DNA of 64,000 nt from CALKAL01 sp051846895 (lineage in GTDB: Bacteria > Bacillota > Bacilli > Bacillales > Alkalibacillaceae): contig JBPYCQ010000002.1 of the NCBI GenBank assembly GCA_051846895.1, forward strand, positions 220,012 to 284,011, written 5' to 3'. Within the stretch, counting starts at the first letter, position 1, and each line of letters starts with the position of its first letter. This document shows, piece by piece, positions 27,822 to 35,936 of this stretch. The notes under the pieces were generated by a model. The model saw only the letters and a list, made by a program, of their open reading frames with translations, was not told where the DNA came from and ran no database searches. Made by a program: the position numbers and the translations under genes.

Positions 27822-28077
27822 CAGAGGCTGGGACATAAGTAAGGTAATTACGACTGAAACCGAATAAAAGACTAAGCTTGCGCAGGAAATATACGTACAC
27901 TCCTGGTCGACTAAAAACTCCACTTCCTTATGACCTTCGATACAATTACATCCTGTTTATCGGAGACACATCGCGCACTCTTAAGGTGCGCGAAATATAT
28001 TCCCTGGGCGAATTAGCTGCATTAATCAAATTGTTCGGATTTAAGTCAAGTAGAAACCCTTTTGTCCCAGCCCCTTT
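27822..28077. mobile_element. MITE-like element between rbfA and truB
   Basis: Terminal inverted repeats are AGAGGCTGGGACATAA (from 27823) and, on the opposite strand, AGGGGCTGGGACAAAA (ending about 28075). Inside, a second degenerate inverted pair is visible: TTGCGCAGGAAATATA at 27878 against the complement of TATATTCCCTGGGCGAA at about 27997. A perfect 8-bp GC hairpin sits at 27971-27993. There is no convincing gene. The ends match those of the IS at 62.2 kb, so a non-autonomous relative is likely. It could also be an intergenic repeat of other origin. Confidence 0.7.
27971..27993. repeat. GC-rich hairpin inside the MITE-like element
   Basis: TCGCGCAC and GTGCGCGA form a perfect 8-bp stem around the loop TCTTAAG. 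Its GC content stands out from the AT-rich surroundings. Confidence 0.6.
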
Positions 28078-28098
28078 CATATGAAGGAGGTTTTTTTA

Positions 28099-29007
28099 GT
28101 GAACGGTGTTATAGCACTTTGGAAACCATCAGGAATGACATCACATGATTGTGTCGTTCGGTTAAGAAGGCTTTTAAAAACAAAAAAAATAGGGCACACA
28201 GGTACATTAGATCCTGAAGTTGAAGGAGTGCTACCCATTTGTATTGGGAAAGCAACAAAATTAGTGTCATTACTTCAAAATGAGAAAAAAGAGTATGTTG
28301 CTGAACTGTCTTTAGGGAAACAAACTTCAACTGAAGATCGATCAGGACATGTTATAATATCTGAAAAAGTTTCTCCATCATTAACTTTTACAGCGTGTCA
28401 AAAGGCTATACAATCATTTATAGGTGAAATTGAACAAACCCCTCCAATGTATTCTGCTATTAGAGTTAAAGGTAAAAGGTTATACGAATATGCTAGAGAA
28501 GGTTTATCAGTTGAGCGCCCAACAAGAAAAGTTAATATTTATTCCATAGATTTATTAACTACTGAACTGAATTGGGTAGATGAATATGATGTAAGGTTAA
28601 AATTCCGTGTTGAATGTGCTAGTGGCACGTACATACGTACACTTTGTGTTGATATCGGTGAAAAATTAGGTTATCCTGCTCATATGTCATTTTTAGAAAG
28701 AACAAAGGCTGGTTCATTTTCCAAAGATGATACCTTTACATTTTCTGAGATTGAACAAGCAGTGAAAGACAACCAGTTAAATTGGGTAATTTTTTCCATT
28801 AATGATGCATTGAAAAATATACCAATCTTGTATGTAAATAATCAGGATTCCATTAAATTTGAACATGGACAAGTACTTGACGTACCTAAACAATTTGAAA
28901 ATGAGCCATTAATAAAAATCTGTTCAGAAAATGGAAAATTAATTGCATTATATGAACAACACCCAACTAAAATAGGCAAGATGAAACCATTTACAGTTTT
29001 TAATTGA
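28099..29007 (+). CDS. truB: tRNA pseudouridine(55) synthase TruB
   Basis: 302 residues from GTG 28099, 8 bases after AAGGAGG at 28084-28090; the ATG at 28081 precedes the ribosome binding site. The catalytic Asp38 lies in IGHTGTLDPEVEGVLP. ASGTYIRTL and the C-terminal PUA-like region complete the fold. It modifies U55 in the T-loop of tRNAs. The ribosome binding site lies just outside the MITE-like element. Confidence 0.97.
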   Translation: MNGVIALWKPSGMTSHDCVVRLRRLLKTKKIGHTGTLDPEVEGVLPICIGKATKLVSLLQNEKKEYVAELSLGKQTSTEDRSGHVIISEKVSPSLTFTACQKAIQSFIGEIEQTPPMYSAIRVKGKRLYEYAREGLSVERPTRKVNIYSIDLLTTELNWVDEYDVRLKFRVECASGTYIRTLCVDIGEKLGYPAHMSFLERTKAGSFSKDDTFTFSEIEQAVKDNQLNWVIFSINDALKNIPILYVNNQDSIKFEHGQVLDVPKQFENEPLIKICSENGKLIALYEQHPTKIGKMKPFTVFN

Positions 29008-29029
29008 GAGTGAAGTAGGTGAAAATACA

Positions 29030-29974
29030 ATGGAAGTTATACGCATCACGTATCCTGATCATCAACCACTTAAGAATAACGAACCAATGAGTATGGCAGT
29101 TGGTTATTTTGATGGAGTACATATTGGACATCAAAAAGTAATTAATTCAGCTATAGCTATTGCTAAAGACCGCGGGATTAAAAGTGCTGTAATGACGTTT
29201 GATCCCCATCCAATCACTGTTTTAAAACAAGAAAAACTTAATAATTTTTTAATTACATCTTTAAATGAAAAGATTTTAATGTTTGAACAATTAGGTGTTG
29301 ATTACGTTTTTATCGTTACATTTAATCAGCAGCTTTCTAAACTAACGCCGAGTGATTTTGTGAAACATTTTTTTATAAATTTAAATGTTAAACACGTTGT
29401 TGGTGGGTTTGACTTCTCTTTTGGACATAAAGGTGCTGGAAAAATCCAGCTTATGGACGAATATGCTAATGGACAACTTTTATCAACAGTAGTCGATAAA
29501 GTTTCTTTTGAAGACGAAAAAGTTAGTTCAACTAGAATTAGAGAATCAATCAAAAATGGTGATATGACTCAATGTAAAAAGCTATTAGGAAGGCCTTTTA
29601 GTTTGACTGGTCAAGTTGTAAAAGGGCATCAAAGGGGAAGAGAAATAGGTTTTCCTACCGCTAACATTGAACATGCTCAAGAACATATTGTTCCAAAAGT
29701 TGGCGTTTATGCTGTTACGGTATTTTATAATGGAAAAATGTACAATGGCATGGCGAATATAGGTTTTAATCCGACATTTATGGATCAGCTTGTAAAACCT
29801 GTTCTAGAAGTAAATATATTTGATTTTAATGAAGATATATATAATAAAGAAATTATCGTATATTTCCATCGTTACATACGAGATGAGAAGAAGTTTAATT
29901 CAGTTGATGAATTAATTGACCAAATGAAGGACGATGAAATACAAACGAAAAAAATATTAACTGAATCTGATTAA
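29030..29974 (+). CDS. ribF: Bifunctional riboflavin kinase/FAD synthetase
   Basis: 314 residues. The N-terminal FAD synthetase nucleotidyltransferase domain (about 15-180) has GYFDGVHIGHQKV and SSTRIRESI. The C-terminal riboflavin kinase domain (about 185-305) has GREIGFPTANIE and MANIGFNPTF. It turns riboflavin into FMN and FAD. Gene order truB-ribF-rpsO is that of B. subtilis. Confidence 0.97.
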   Translation: MEVIRITYPDHQPLKNNEPMSMAVGYFDGVHIGHQKVINSAIAIAKDRGIKSAVMTFDPHPITVLKQEKLNNFLITSLNEKILMFEQLGVDYVFIVTFNQQLSKLTPSDFVKHFFINLNVKHVVGGFDFSFGHKGAGKIQLMDEYANGQLLSTVVDKVSFEDEKVSSTRIRESIKNGDMTQCKKLLGRPFSLTGQVVKGHQRGREIGFPTANIEHAQEHIVPKVGVYAVTVFYNGKMYNGMANIGFNPTFMDQLVKPVLEVNIFDFNEDIYNKEIIVYFHRYIRDEKKFNSVDELIDQMKDDEIQTKKILTESD

Positions 29975-29987
29975 ATGTCTTGCATTT

Positions 29988-30014
29988 TTGATAAAAAAAA
30001 TGTATCTTTATAAT
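29988..30014 (+). promoter_or_regulatory. Promoter for rpsO
   Basis: A perfect TATAAT lies at 30009-30014. The best -35 is TTGATA (29988-29993) at a short 15-base spacing; TTGCAT at 29980 would be too far away. A start about 30021 leaves an 80-base leader. Confidence 0.5.
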
Positions 30015-30020
30015 GTGTTT

Positions 30021-30101
30021 AATAACCTTTTTCTTGGCTTTTCGAAAATCACCGTCGAATGCTCGGATTAAGGGGATCTTAAAATAATGGAGGTGAAAAG
30101 G
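30021..30101 (+). promoter_or_regulatory. rpsO mRNA leader, candidate S15 autoregulatory site
   Basis: The leader can form TTCGA (30041-30045) with TCGAA (30055-30059), an alternative CCG (30052-30054) with CGG (30064-30066), and an outer CCTT/AAGG closure near 30026 and 30070. Bacillus-type rpsO leaders bind S15 at a three-way junction to shut off their own translation. Assigning that here is inference from position and pairing. Confidence 0.45.
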
Positions 30102-30371
30102 ATGGCAATCTCACAAGAGCGTAAAAACGAACTTATCAATGAGTTCAAAACTCATGACAATGATACTGGTTCACCAGAAGTTCAAGTCGCTATCCTAACG
30201 GAACAAATTCAGACGTTAAACGAACATTTACGTGAACACAAGAAAGATCATCACTCACGCCGTGGTTTGATGAAAATGGTTGGTAAACGTCGTAATTTAT
30301 TAACGTATTTACGTAATAAAGATGTTCAACGTTACCGTGATTTGATTAACAAATTAGGACTACGTAGATAA
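30102..30371 (+). CDS. rpsO: 30S ribosomal protein S15
   Basis: 89 residues, the standard S15 length, from ATG 30102; GGAGGTG is at 30089-30095. Signature HHSRRGLMKMVGKRRNLLTYL is present at about residues 50-70. It binds 16S rRNA early in 30S assembly. A strong terminator follows 8 bases after the stop. Confidence 0.98.
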   Translation: MAISQERKNELINEFKTHDNDTGSPEVQVAILTEQIQTLNEHLREHKKDHHSRRGLMKMVGKRRNLLTYLRNKDVQRYRDLINKLGLRR

Positions 30372-30378
30372 TGCAACG

Positions 30379-30403
30379 AAAAAGCGGGGGATACCCGCTT
30401 TTT
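30379..30403 (+). terminator. Intrinsic terminator after rpsO
   Basis: A perfect 10-bp stem (AAAAAGCGGG, loop GGATA, CCCGCTTTTT) ends in a T run. Confidence 0.92.
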
Positions 30404-30421
30404 CTTTACGTTTACATAACA

Positions 30422-30450
30422 TTGCTAAATAATGATATTATATATAATAT
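30422..30450 (+). promoter_or_regulatory. Sigma-A promoter for pnp
   Basis: TTGCTA (30422-30427) lies 17 bases before TAATAT (30445-30450). An overlapping TATAAT (30443-30448) would be at 15 bases. It lies downstream of the rpsO terminator, 57 bases before pnp. Confidence 0.6.
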
Positions 30451-30506
30451 ACGTCTTTTGTCGAATTACATAATTATGATAGATCTTGAGAGGAGCATTA
30501 AAATAT

Positions 30507-32618
30507 ATGTCCAATGAAATGAAAACTTTTTCAATTGATTTAGCAGGTAGAACTTTAAAATTTGAAATAGGTGAGGTTGCTAAACAAGCTAATGGATCAT
30601 TAATGGTTCGTTATGGTGATACGTCTGTTCTCGTAGCCGCAACTGCCTCGAAAGAACCGAAAGACCTTCCTTTCTTTCCTTTAACAATTAACTACGAAGA
30701 AAAATTATACGCTGTTGGGAAAATTCCTGGTGGTTTCATTAAACGTGAAGGGAAACCAAGCGATAAAGCTGTTCTAACATCTCGATTAATTGATCGACCA
30801 ATTCGTCCATTGTTTGCTGATGGATTTCGTAATGAAGTACAAGTAATCAGTACAGTAATGAGTGTTGATCAAGACTGCCCTTCCGATATTGCCGCAATGA
30901 TTGGCTCATCACTAGCTTTATGTATTTCAGATATTCCATTTGAAGGGCCTATAGCAGGTGTTCATGTTGGTAGAGTTAATGGAGAGTTTATTATTAACCC
31001 AACAATTGAACAAGCAAATCTTAGTGACCTTCACCTTACAGTAGCAGGAACAAAAGATGCCATTAACATGGTAGAAGCAGGTGCAGATGAAGTACCTGAA
31101 GATATCATGCTAGAAGCTATTATGTATGGGCATGAAGAAATTAAACGTTTAGTAGAGTTCCAGGAAGAGATTGTAAAAGAAGTTGGTAAAGAAAAATCGG
31201 AAGTAACACTATTTACACCAGCAGAAGATATTGTTGATCGTGTAACGAAGATGGCAAAAGAAAAATTATTAACTGCCATCCAAACAGTTGAAAAGCAGGC
31301 AAGGGAAACGGCAATTGATTCTGTGAAAAATGAAGTAGTAGCCGTCTTTGAAGAAGAAGAGGCAGAATCTGATGTCATTTCACAAGTTAAAGCCGTATTA
31401 GATTCTATTGTAAAAAGTGAAGTGAGACGCTTAATTACAGAAGAAAAAATCAGACCAGATGGTAGGGGTGTTGATGAGATACGTCCTCTATCTTCACGTA
31501 CGAGTGTCCTTCCAAGAACTCATGGCTCAGCCATGTTTACACGTGGACAAACACAAGCATTAAGTGTTTGTACGCTAGGTGCACTTGGAGATGTACAAGT
31601 TTTAGACGGTCTTGATTTAGAAGAAGAAAAACGTTTTATGCACCATTATAATTTCCCTCAATATAGTGTTGGAGAAACAGGTCCTATTAGAGGCCCTGGT
31701 CGTCGAGAAATTGGACATGGTGCGCTAGGAGAACGTGCACTTGAAGCAGTTATTCCAGATGAAAAGGACTTCCCTTATACGATTCGTGTTGTATCAGAAA
31801 TACTTGAGTCTAACGGTTCAACGTCTCAAGCAAGTATTTGTGCTGGAACAATGGCAATGATGGATGCGGGTGTTCCGATTAAAGCGCCGGTTGCAGGTAT
31901 AGCGATGGGACTCGTTAAATCAGGTGATAACTATACAATTTTAACTGATATTCAAGGCATGGAAGATGCTCTTGGTGATATGGACTTTAAAGTAGCAGGA
32001 ACAGAAAAAGGTGTTACAGCACTACAAATGGATATTAAAGTTGATGGATTATCTCGTGAAATTTTAGAGGAAGCTTTAACACAAGCTAAAAAAGGTCGAA
32101 TAGAAATATTAAACCACATGATCCAAACGATTGGTCAACCGCGTGAAGAACTATCACAATATGCACCAAAAATTGAGTCAATCGTCATTAATCCTGATAA
32201 AATTCGAGATGTTATTGGACCAAGCGGAAAACAAATTAATAAAATAATTGAAGAGACTGAAGTTAAAATCGATATCGAACAAGATGGTACGATTTATATT
32301 TCATCACCAGACCGTGAAAAAATCAATAGAGCAAAACAAATTATCCAAGATCTCGTTCGTGAAGTCGAGGTTGGAAAAATATATTTAGGTAAAGTTAAGC
32401 GGGTAGAAAAATTCGGTGCATTTGTCGAAATCTTTAGTGGTAAAGATGGACTTGTCCATATTAGTGAACTTGACGAAAAGCACGTGAAAAACGTATCAGA
32501 CTTAGTTAAAGTTGGCGATGAGATGCTTGTTAAAGTAAAAGATATCGATCAACAAGGTCGAGTAAACTTATCAAGAAAAGCTGCTTTAAAAGAACAAGAA
32601 GCAGAAAATAGTAAATAA
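30507..32618 (+). CDS. pnp: Polynucleotide phosphorylase
   Basis: 703 residues from ATG 30507 (GAGAGGAG upstream). Two RNase PH domains (about 1-230 and 310-550) flank a helical linker. The second has GRREIGHGALGERAL and TDIQGMEDALGDMDFKVAG with the catalytic acidic residues. A KH domain (about 555-615, with IGPSGKQINKI) and an S1 domain (about 620-690) follow. It performs phosphorolytic 3'-5' RNA decay. Confidence 0.98.
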   Translation: MSNEMKTFSIDLAGRTLKFEIGEVAKQANGSLMVRYGDTSVLVAATASKEPKDLPFFPLTINYEEKLYAVGKIPGGFIKREGKPSDKAVLTSRLIDRPIRPLFADGFRNEVQVISTVMSVDQDCPSDIAAMIGSSLALCISDIPFEGPIAGVHVGRVNGEFIINPTIEQANLSDLHLTVAGTKDAINMVEAGADEVPEDIMLEAIMYGHEEIKRLVEFQEEIVKEVGKEKSEVTLFTPAEDIVDRVTKMAKEKLLTAIQTVEKQARETAIDSVKNEVVAVFEEEEAESDVISQVKAVLDSIVKSEVRRLITEEKIRPDGRGVDEIRPLSSRTSVLPRTHGSAMFTRGQTQALSVCTLGALGDVQVLDGLDLEEEKRFMHHYNFPQYSVGETGPIRGPGRREIGHGALGERALEAVIPDEKDFPYTIRVVSEILESNGSTSQASICAGTMAMMDAGVPIKAPVAGIAMGLVKSGDNYTILTDIQGMEDALGDMDFKVAGTEKGVTALQMDIKVDGLSREILEEALTQAKKGRIEILNHMIQTIGQPREELSQYAPKIESIVINPDKIRDVIGPSGKQINKIIEETEVKIDIEQDGTIYISSPDREKINRAKQIIQDLVREVEVGKIYLGKVKRVEKFGAFVEIFSGKDGLVHISELDEKHVKNVSDLVKVGDEMLVKVKDIDQQGRVNLSRKAALKEQEAENSK

Positions 32619-32627
32619 CTATACGAG

Positions 32628-32655
32628 AAAGAGCTGGTTATTGCCAGCTTTTTTT
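32628..32655 (+). terminator. Intrinsic terminator after pnp
   Basis: A 10-bp stem with one G-U pair (AAAGAGCTGG with CCAGCTTTTT), a 6-base loop and a long T run. Confidence 0.9.
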
Positions 32656-32784
32656 GTGCAAGAAATAAAATAATAGTGTGGCCGCACAGCGTGTCACGTT
32701 ACTATAACACAGACTTTTCAATTATAACAAAATGGAAACTTGCAATTCGTTTTCTTCTTAGAAGATAGAAAGAGGGGATACGTC

Positions 32785-34005
32785 ATGGTAAAAAAACATG
32801 TACTAAACAACGGGGTTCGAATTGTTGAAGAACATTTTCCATATGTTCATTCAGTATCAATTGGAATATGGATTTTAGCGGGTTCACGAAATGAAAACAA
32901 AAATTATCAAGGTATTTCTCACCTTATTGAACATATGCTTTTTAAAGGAACTGAGTCACGTTCTGCCAAAGACATTGCAGAAACATTTGATGCAATAGGT
33001 GGTCAAACAAATGCATTTACATCAAAAGAATATACTTGTGTCTATGCAAGAGTGATCGATCAACATGCCCCACATGCATTTGATTTACTTGCGGATATGT
33101 TCTTCAATTCAACATTTGATACAGAGGAGCTAGAACGCGAAAAGAAGGTCATTTTAGAAGAAATAACGATGACAGAGGATACACCTGATGATATTATTTT
33201 TGACTATTTACATGAAGCAAGTTTTAAAGATCATCCTCTTGCATCACCTATTTTAGGATCTAAAGATACTTTAAATGCTTTCACGCGAGAAGATATTATT
33301 CAGTACATGGATCAATATTATACTACTGACAGAATCGTTATATCAGTTGCAGGCAATATCAAAAAAGAATTAATAGACCAAATTAAAGACGTTTTCTCGG
33401 CAATGCCTAAGCAACAATCTCAACCGGATGTTTTATACGAAACCTTTCATGACAACAAAATTGAAATATCAAAGGAAACAGCACAGGCTCATCTAAGCCT
33501 TGGCTATAAAGGTTTACCAATTGGAGAACGTTCATTATATCCTTTACTCGTCTTAAACAATGTTCTTGGCGGAAGTATGAGTTCAAGGTTATTTCAAGTT
33601 ATCCGTGAAGAAAAAGGATTAACGTATGCCATTTTCTCATATCATAGTGCTTTTCGAGATAACGGCTTGTTGACGATTTACGGTGCAACTTCGCCAAATC
33701 AAATCGACTACATGAATGAAGAAATCTTAAAAATAATAAGAGAGTTAAAAAATAATGGGATAACCGATAAAGAATTAAATAATACGATTCAGCAGATTAA
33801 AGGTCAACTCGTTCTAGGTCTAGAAAATCCAAGCAGTCGAATGCATAGGAACGGAAGAAATGAATTGCTAAATCAACCGAATTTAACAATAGATGAACTC
33901 ATTAAAAAAATTGATGAAGTTAAACACCATCAAATCAAGGAAATAGCCGATTACCTATTAAACATCGAACCAGCTAAGGCATTAATTTTACCAAAGAACG
34001 TATAA
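32785..34005 (+). CDS. mlpA: M16-family zinc peptidase MlpA (YmxG)
   Basis: 406 residues from ATG 32785 (AGAGGGGAT upstream). The inverted zinc motif HLIEH is at residues 46-50, with the distal Glu in EREKKVILEEITM. An M16 N-terminal domain (about 10-160) and an inactive C-terminal domain (about 165-340) make up the fold. It resembles mitochondrial processing peptidase. The polysaccharide deacetylase gene found between pnp and mlpA in B. subtilis is absent. Confidence 0.95.
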   Translation: MVKKHVLNNGVRIVEEHFPYVHSVSIGIWILAGSRNENKNYQGISHLIEHMLFKGTESRSAKDIAETFDAIGGQTNAFTSKEYTCVYARVIDQHAPHAFDLLADMFFNSTFDTEELEREKKVILEEITMTEDTPDDIIFDYLHEASFKDHPLASPILGSKDTLNAFTREDIIQYMDQYYTTDRIVISVAGNIKKELIDQIKDVFSAMPKQQSQPDVLYETFHDNKIEISKETAQAHLSLGYKGLPIGERSLYPLLVLNNVLGGSMSSRLFQVIREEKGLTYAIFSYHSAFRDNGLLTIYGATSPNQIDYMNEEILKIIRELKNNGITDKELNNTIQQIKGQLVLGLENPSSRMHRNGRNELLNQPNLTIDELIKKIDEVKHHQIKEIADYLLNIEPAKALILPKNV

Positions 34006-34035
34006 TGTAATAATTATGATTTTAAAGGTGATGCT

Positions 34036-34281
34036 ATGCGGTACAAAGATTTATCTGGGAAAGAACTCATTGATGCGCAAAGGGGAGAACGGTTAGGTAT
34101 TCTTGGACATACCGATTTAGAGATTAATACTGAAACAGGAAAGATTGAACATATTGTGATACAGGATTTTTCAATGTTGGGCCTAAAAAAAACGGATGTG
34201 AATGCAAGGATAAAATGGTCTGACATTGAAGTCATTGGCGAAGATATGATTATCGTAAAACCTGATACGTTTAAAGACTGA
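34036..34281 (+). CDS. ymxH: YlmC/YmxH family PRC-barrel protein
   Basis: 81 residues, a single PRC-barrel-type domain (KDLSGKELIDAQRGERLG, then a strand-rich end WSDIEVIGEDMIIV). The family is associated with sporulating Firmicutes; its biochemical role is unknown. GGTGAT precedes the ATG. Its stop codon lies inside the downstream terminator stem. Confidence 0.92.
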   Translation: MRYKDLSGKELIDAQRGERLGILGHTDLEINTETGKIEHIVIQDFSMLGLKKTDVNARIKWSDIEVIGEDMIIVKPDTFKD

Positions 34282-34307
34282 CTCCATATTTTTGTGAGTC
34301 AGTTTTT
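34273..34307 (+). terminator. Intrinsic terminator overlapping the ymxH stop
   Basis: AAAGACTGACTC (34273-34284) pairs with GAGTCAGTTTTT (34296-34307) around an 11-base loop, with one G-U pair. The left arm contains the ymxH TGA. Confidence 0.85.
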
Positions 34308-34308
34308 C

Positions 34309-34335
34309 ACTTTTTTAAGGAACTTACATACGATA
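34309..34335 (+). promoter_or_regulatory. Candidate sigma-K promoter for dpaAB
   Basis: CATACGATA at 34327-34335 fits the sigma-K -10 consensus CATAnnnTA exactly. AC at 34309-34310, 16 bases upstream, fits the -35. The spoVF (dpaAB) operon of B. subtilis is sigma-K dependent, so the match is functionally sensible. Confidence 0.7.
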
Positions 34336-34373
34336 TATTGGGCGGATAGACGATATGGTGAGGTGATAATTAA

Positions 34374-35249
34374 ATGTTAACGGGAAAGACGTTACTAATC
34401 ATAGGCGGAGATGCAAGATATATCGAGATGATGCGAACTTTTATTGAGAAAGACGCAACTGTTTACGCCGTAGGTTTTGATGAGAAAGAAGAGCAGTTAG
34501 AAAATGTTTACTTAACGGATTTAATTAATGTACCAAAAGACCAATTAGATGCTGTTGTTTTACCAATAACAGGATTAGATCAAGACGGTTATGCTGAAAG
34601 TTATTTCACTGATGAGTCACCAAGAATAAGTACGGAATGGCTTCATTCATTACCAGAGCAATGTGAAATATTTACCGGTATTATGACCCCTTTTTTAAAG
34701 CAACAAGCAGATTTAAGTGAAAAGATTATACCTTTATTTGATCGAGACGATGTAGCTATTTACAATTCTATACCTACAGCAGAAGGGACTTTAATGTTTT
34801 CTATTCAGCATACGGATTTCACTATTCATAATTCAAATGTAACGATCTTAGGGTTTGGTAGAGTAGGGAAATCATTAGTTCATGTGTTTAAGGGACTCGG
34901 TGCAAATGTTTCAGTTTATTCTAGAAATGAAGTTGAACTGTCTAGAATTTATGAATACCATGCAAAACCGATTCATGAAGATGACCTGCATTATGCAATG
35001 GGTGACTGTGATATTTTAATCAACACGATTCCTGCACTTGTAGTCACACCTTCAATAATTAGTGCATTACCTAAAGAGAGTTTAATTATTGATATTGCAT
35101 CGAAACCTGGAGGAGTAGATTTCCGTTTCGCTAAAAAACGTGGTATTAATGCGATTTTAGCTCCAAGTTTACCAGGTCTTGTGGCACCGAAAACGGCTGG
35201 AAAGATTTTAGCCGGTGTCATCCAAAATATTATTAATGGGAAATCATAG
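34374..35249 (+). CDS. dpaA: Dipicolinate synthase subunit A
   Basis: 291 residues. An N-terminal DpaA domain (about 5-120) with GGDARYIEM is followed by a Rossmann NAD(P)-binding domain (about 150-270) with the VTILGFGRVGKSL loop. With DpaB it oxidises dihydrodipicolinate to dipicolinic acid in the mother cell for spore core dehydration. GAGGTGAT precedes ATG 34374. It lies 17 bases before dpaB. Confidence 0.97.
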   Translation: MLTGKTLLIIGGDARYIEMMRTFIEKDATVYAVGFDEKEEQLENVYLTDLINVPKDQLDAVVLPITGLDQDGYAESYFTDESPRISTEWLHSLPEQCEIFTGIMTPFLKQQADLSEKIIPLFDRDDVAIYNSIPTAEGTLMFSIQHTDFTIHNSNVTILGFGRVGKSLVHVFKGLGANVSVYSRNEVELSRIYEYHAKPIHEDDLHYAMGDCDILINTIPALVVTPSIISALPKESLIIDIASKPGGVDFRFAKKRGINAILAPSLPGLVAPKTAGKILAGVIQNIINGKS

Positions 35250-35266
35250 AAAGGAGTATGTCAACA

Positions 35267-35857
35267 TTGGATTTGAAAGGTAAAAGAATTGGATTTGGAT
35301 TAACAGGATCACATTGTACGTATGAGGATACTTTTCCACAGTTACGACGATTAGTTGATTTAGGTGCAGATGTAGTCCCAATCGTTTCGTATACTGTCCA
35401 AAGTACGGATACTAAATTTGGAGAGGCTGCGGAACATTTAAATAAAATTAAGGAAATTACGAACAAAGAGCTTATTTCCTCTATTCCGGAAGCAGAGCCT
35501 CTTGGACCAAAGGAACCATTAGATTGTATGGTAATTGCTCCTATGACAGGTAACTCATTAAGTAAATTTGCTAATGCACTTACAGACAGCCCAGTTCTAA
35601 TGGCAGCTAAAGCGACGTTAAGAAATAGAAATCCTGTTGTCTTAGCTATTTCAACTAATGATGCATTAGGATTAAACAGTGCAAACTTAGCAAAACTGTT
35701 AGTCGCAAAAAACGTTTTCTTCGTTCCATTCGGTCAAGACCATCCTTACAAAAAACAAACATCTCTCGTATCGCATATGGATTTATTATGCGAAACTGTA
35801 GATGAGGCTATTAAAGGAAAACAACTTCAACCATTATTAAGACCTTATGATATTTAA
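35267..35857 (+). CDS. dpaB: Dipicolinate synthase subunit B (flavoprotein)
   Basis: Flavoprotein-family subunit (GKRIGFGLTGSHCTYE at the N-terminus, MVIAPMTGNSLSKFANAL in the middle, PVVLAISTNDALG). The preferred start is TTG 35267 because AAAGGAG ends 10 bases upstream, giving 196 residues. An ATG at 35258 is only 1 base from that site but would add three residues. It partners with DpaA. No terminator is seen between it and asd. Confidence 0.95.
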   Translation: MDLKGKRIGFGLTGSHCTYEDTFPQLRRLVDLGADVVPIVSYTVQSTDTKFGEAAEHLNKIKEITNKELISSIPEAEPLGPKEPLDCMVIAPMTGNSLSKFANALTDSPVLMAAKATLRNRNPVVLAISTNDALGLNSANLAKLLVAKNVFFVPFGQDHPYKKQTSLVSHMDLLCETVDEAIKGKQLQPLLRPYDI

Positions 35858-35936
35858 CACTGTGATGTAGTGAAAAATGTGATAAAATGACGTTATAACT
35901 ATAATTGTTTTATAGATTGAAAGGATTGAAACAATA

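Noticed and set aside
27878..28084. 68-residue open frame inside the rbfA-truB element
   Set aside because: It lies within the inverted-repeat element, spans its hairpin, has no ribosome binding site and runs into the truB ribosome binding site. It is not a credible gene.
32675..32700. GC-rich TGTGGCCGCACA stretch before mlpA as an operator
   Set aside because: It is not a true palindrome and has only a 4-bp stem; too little to support a site.
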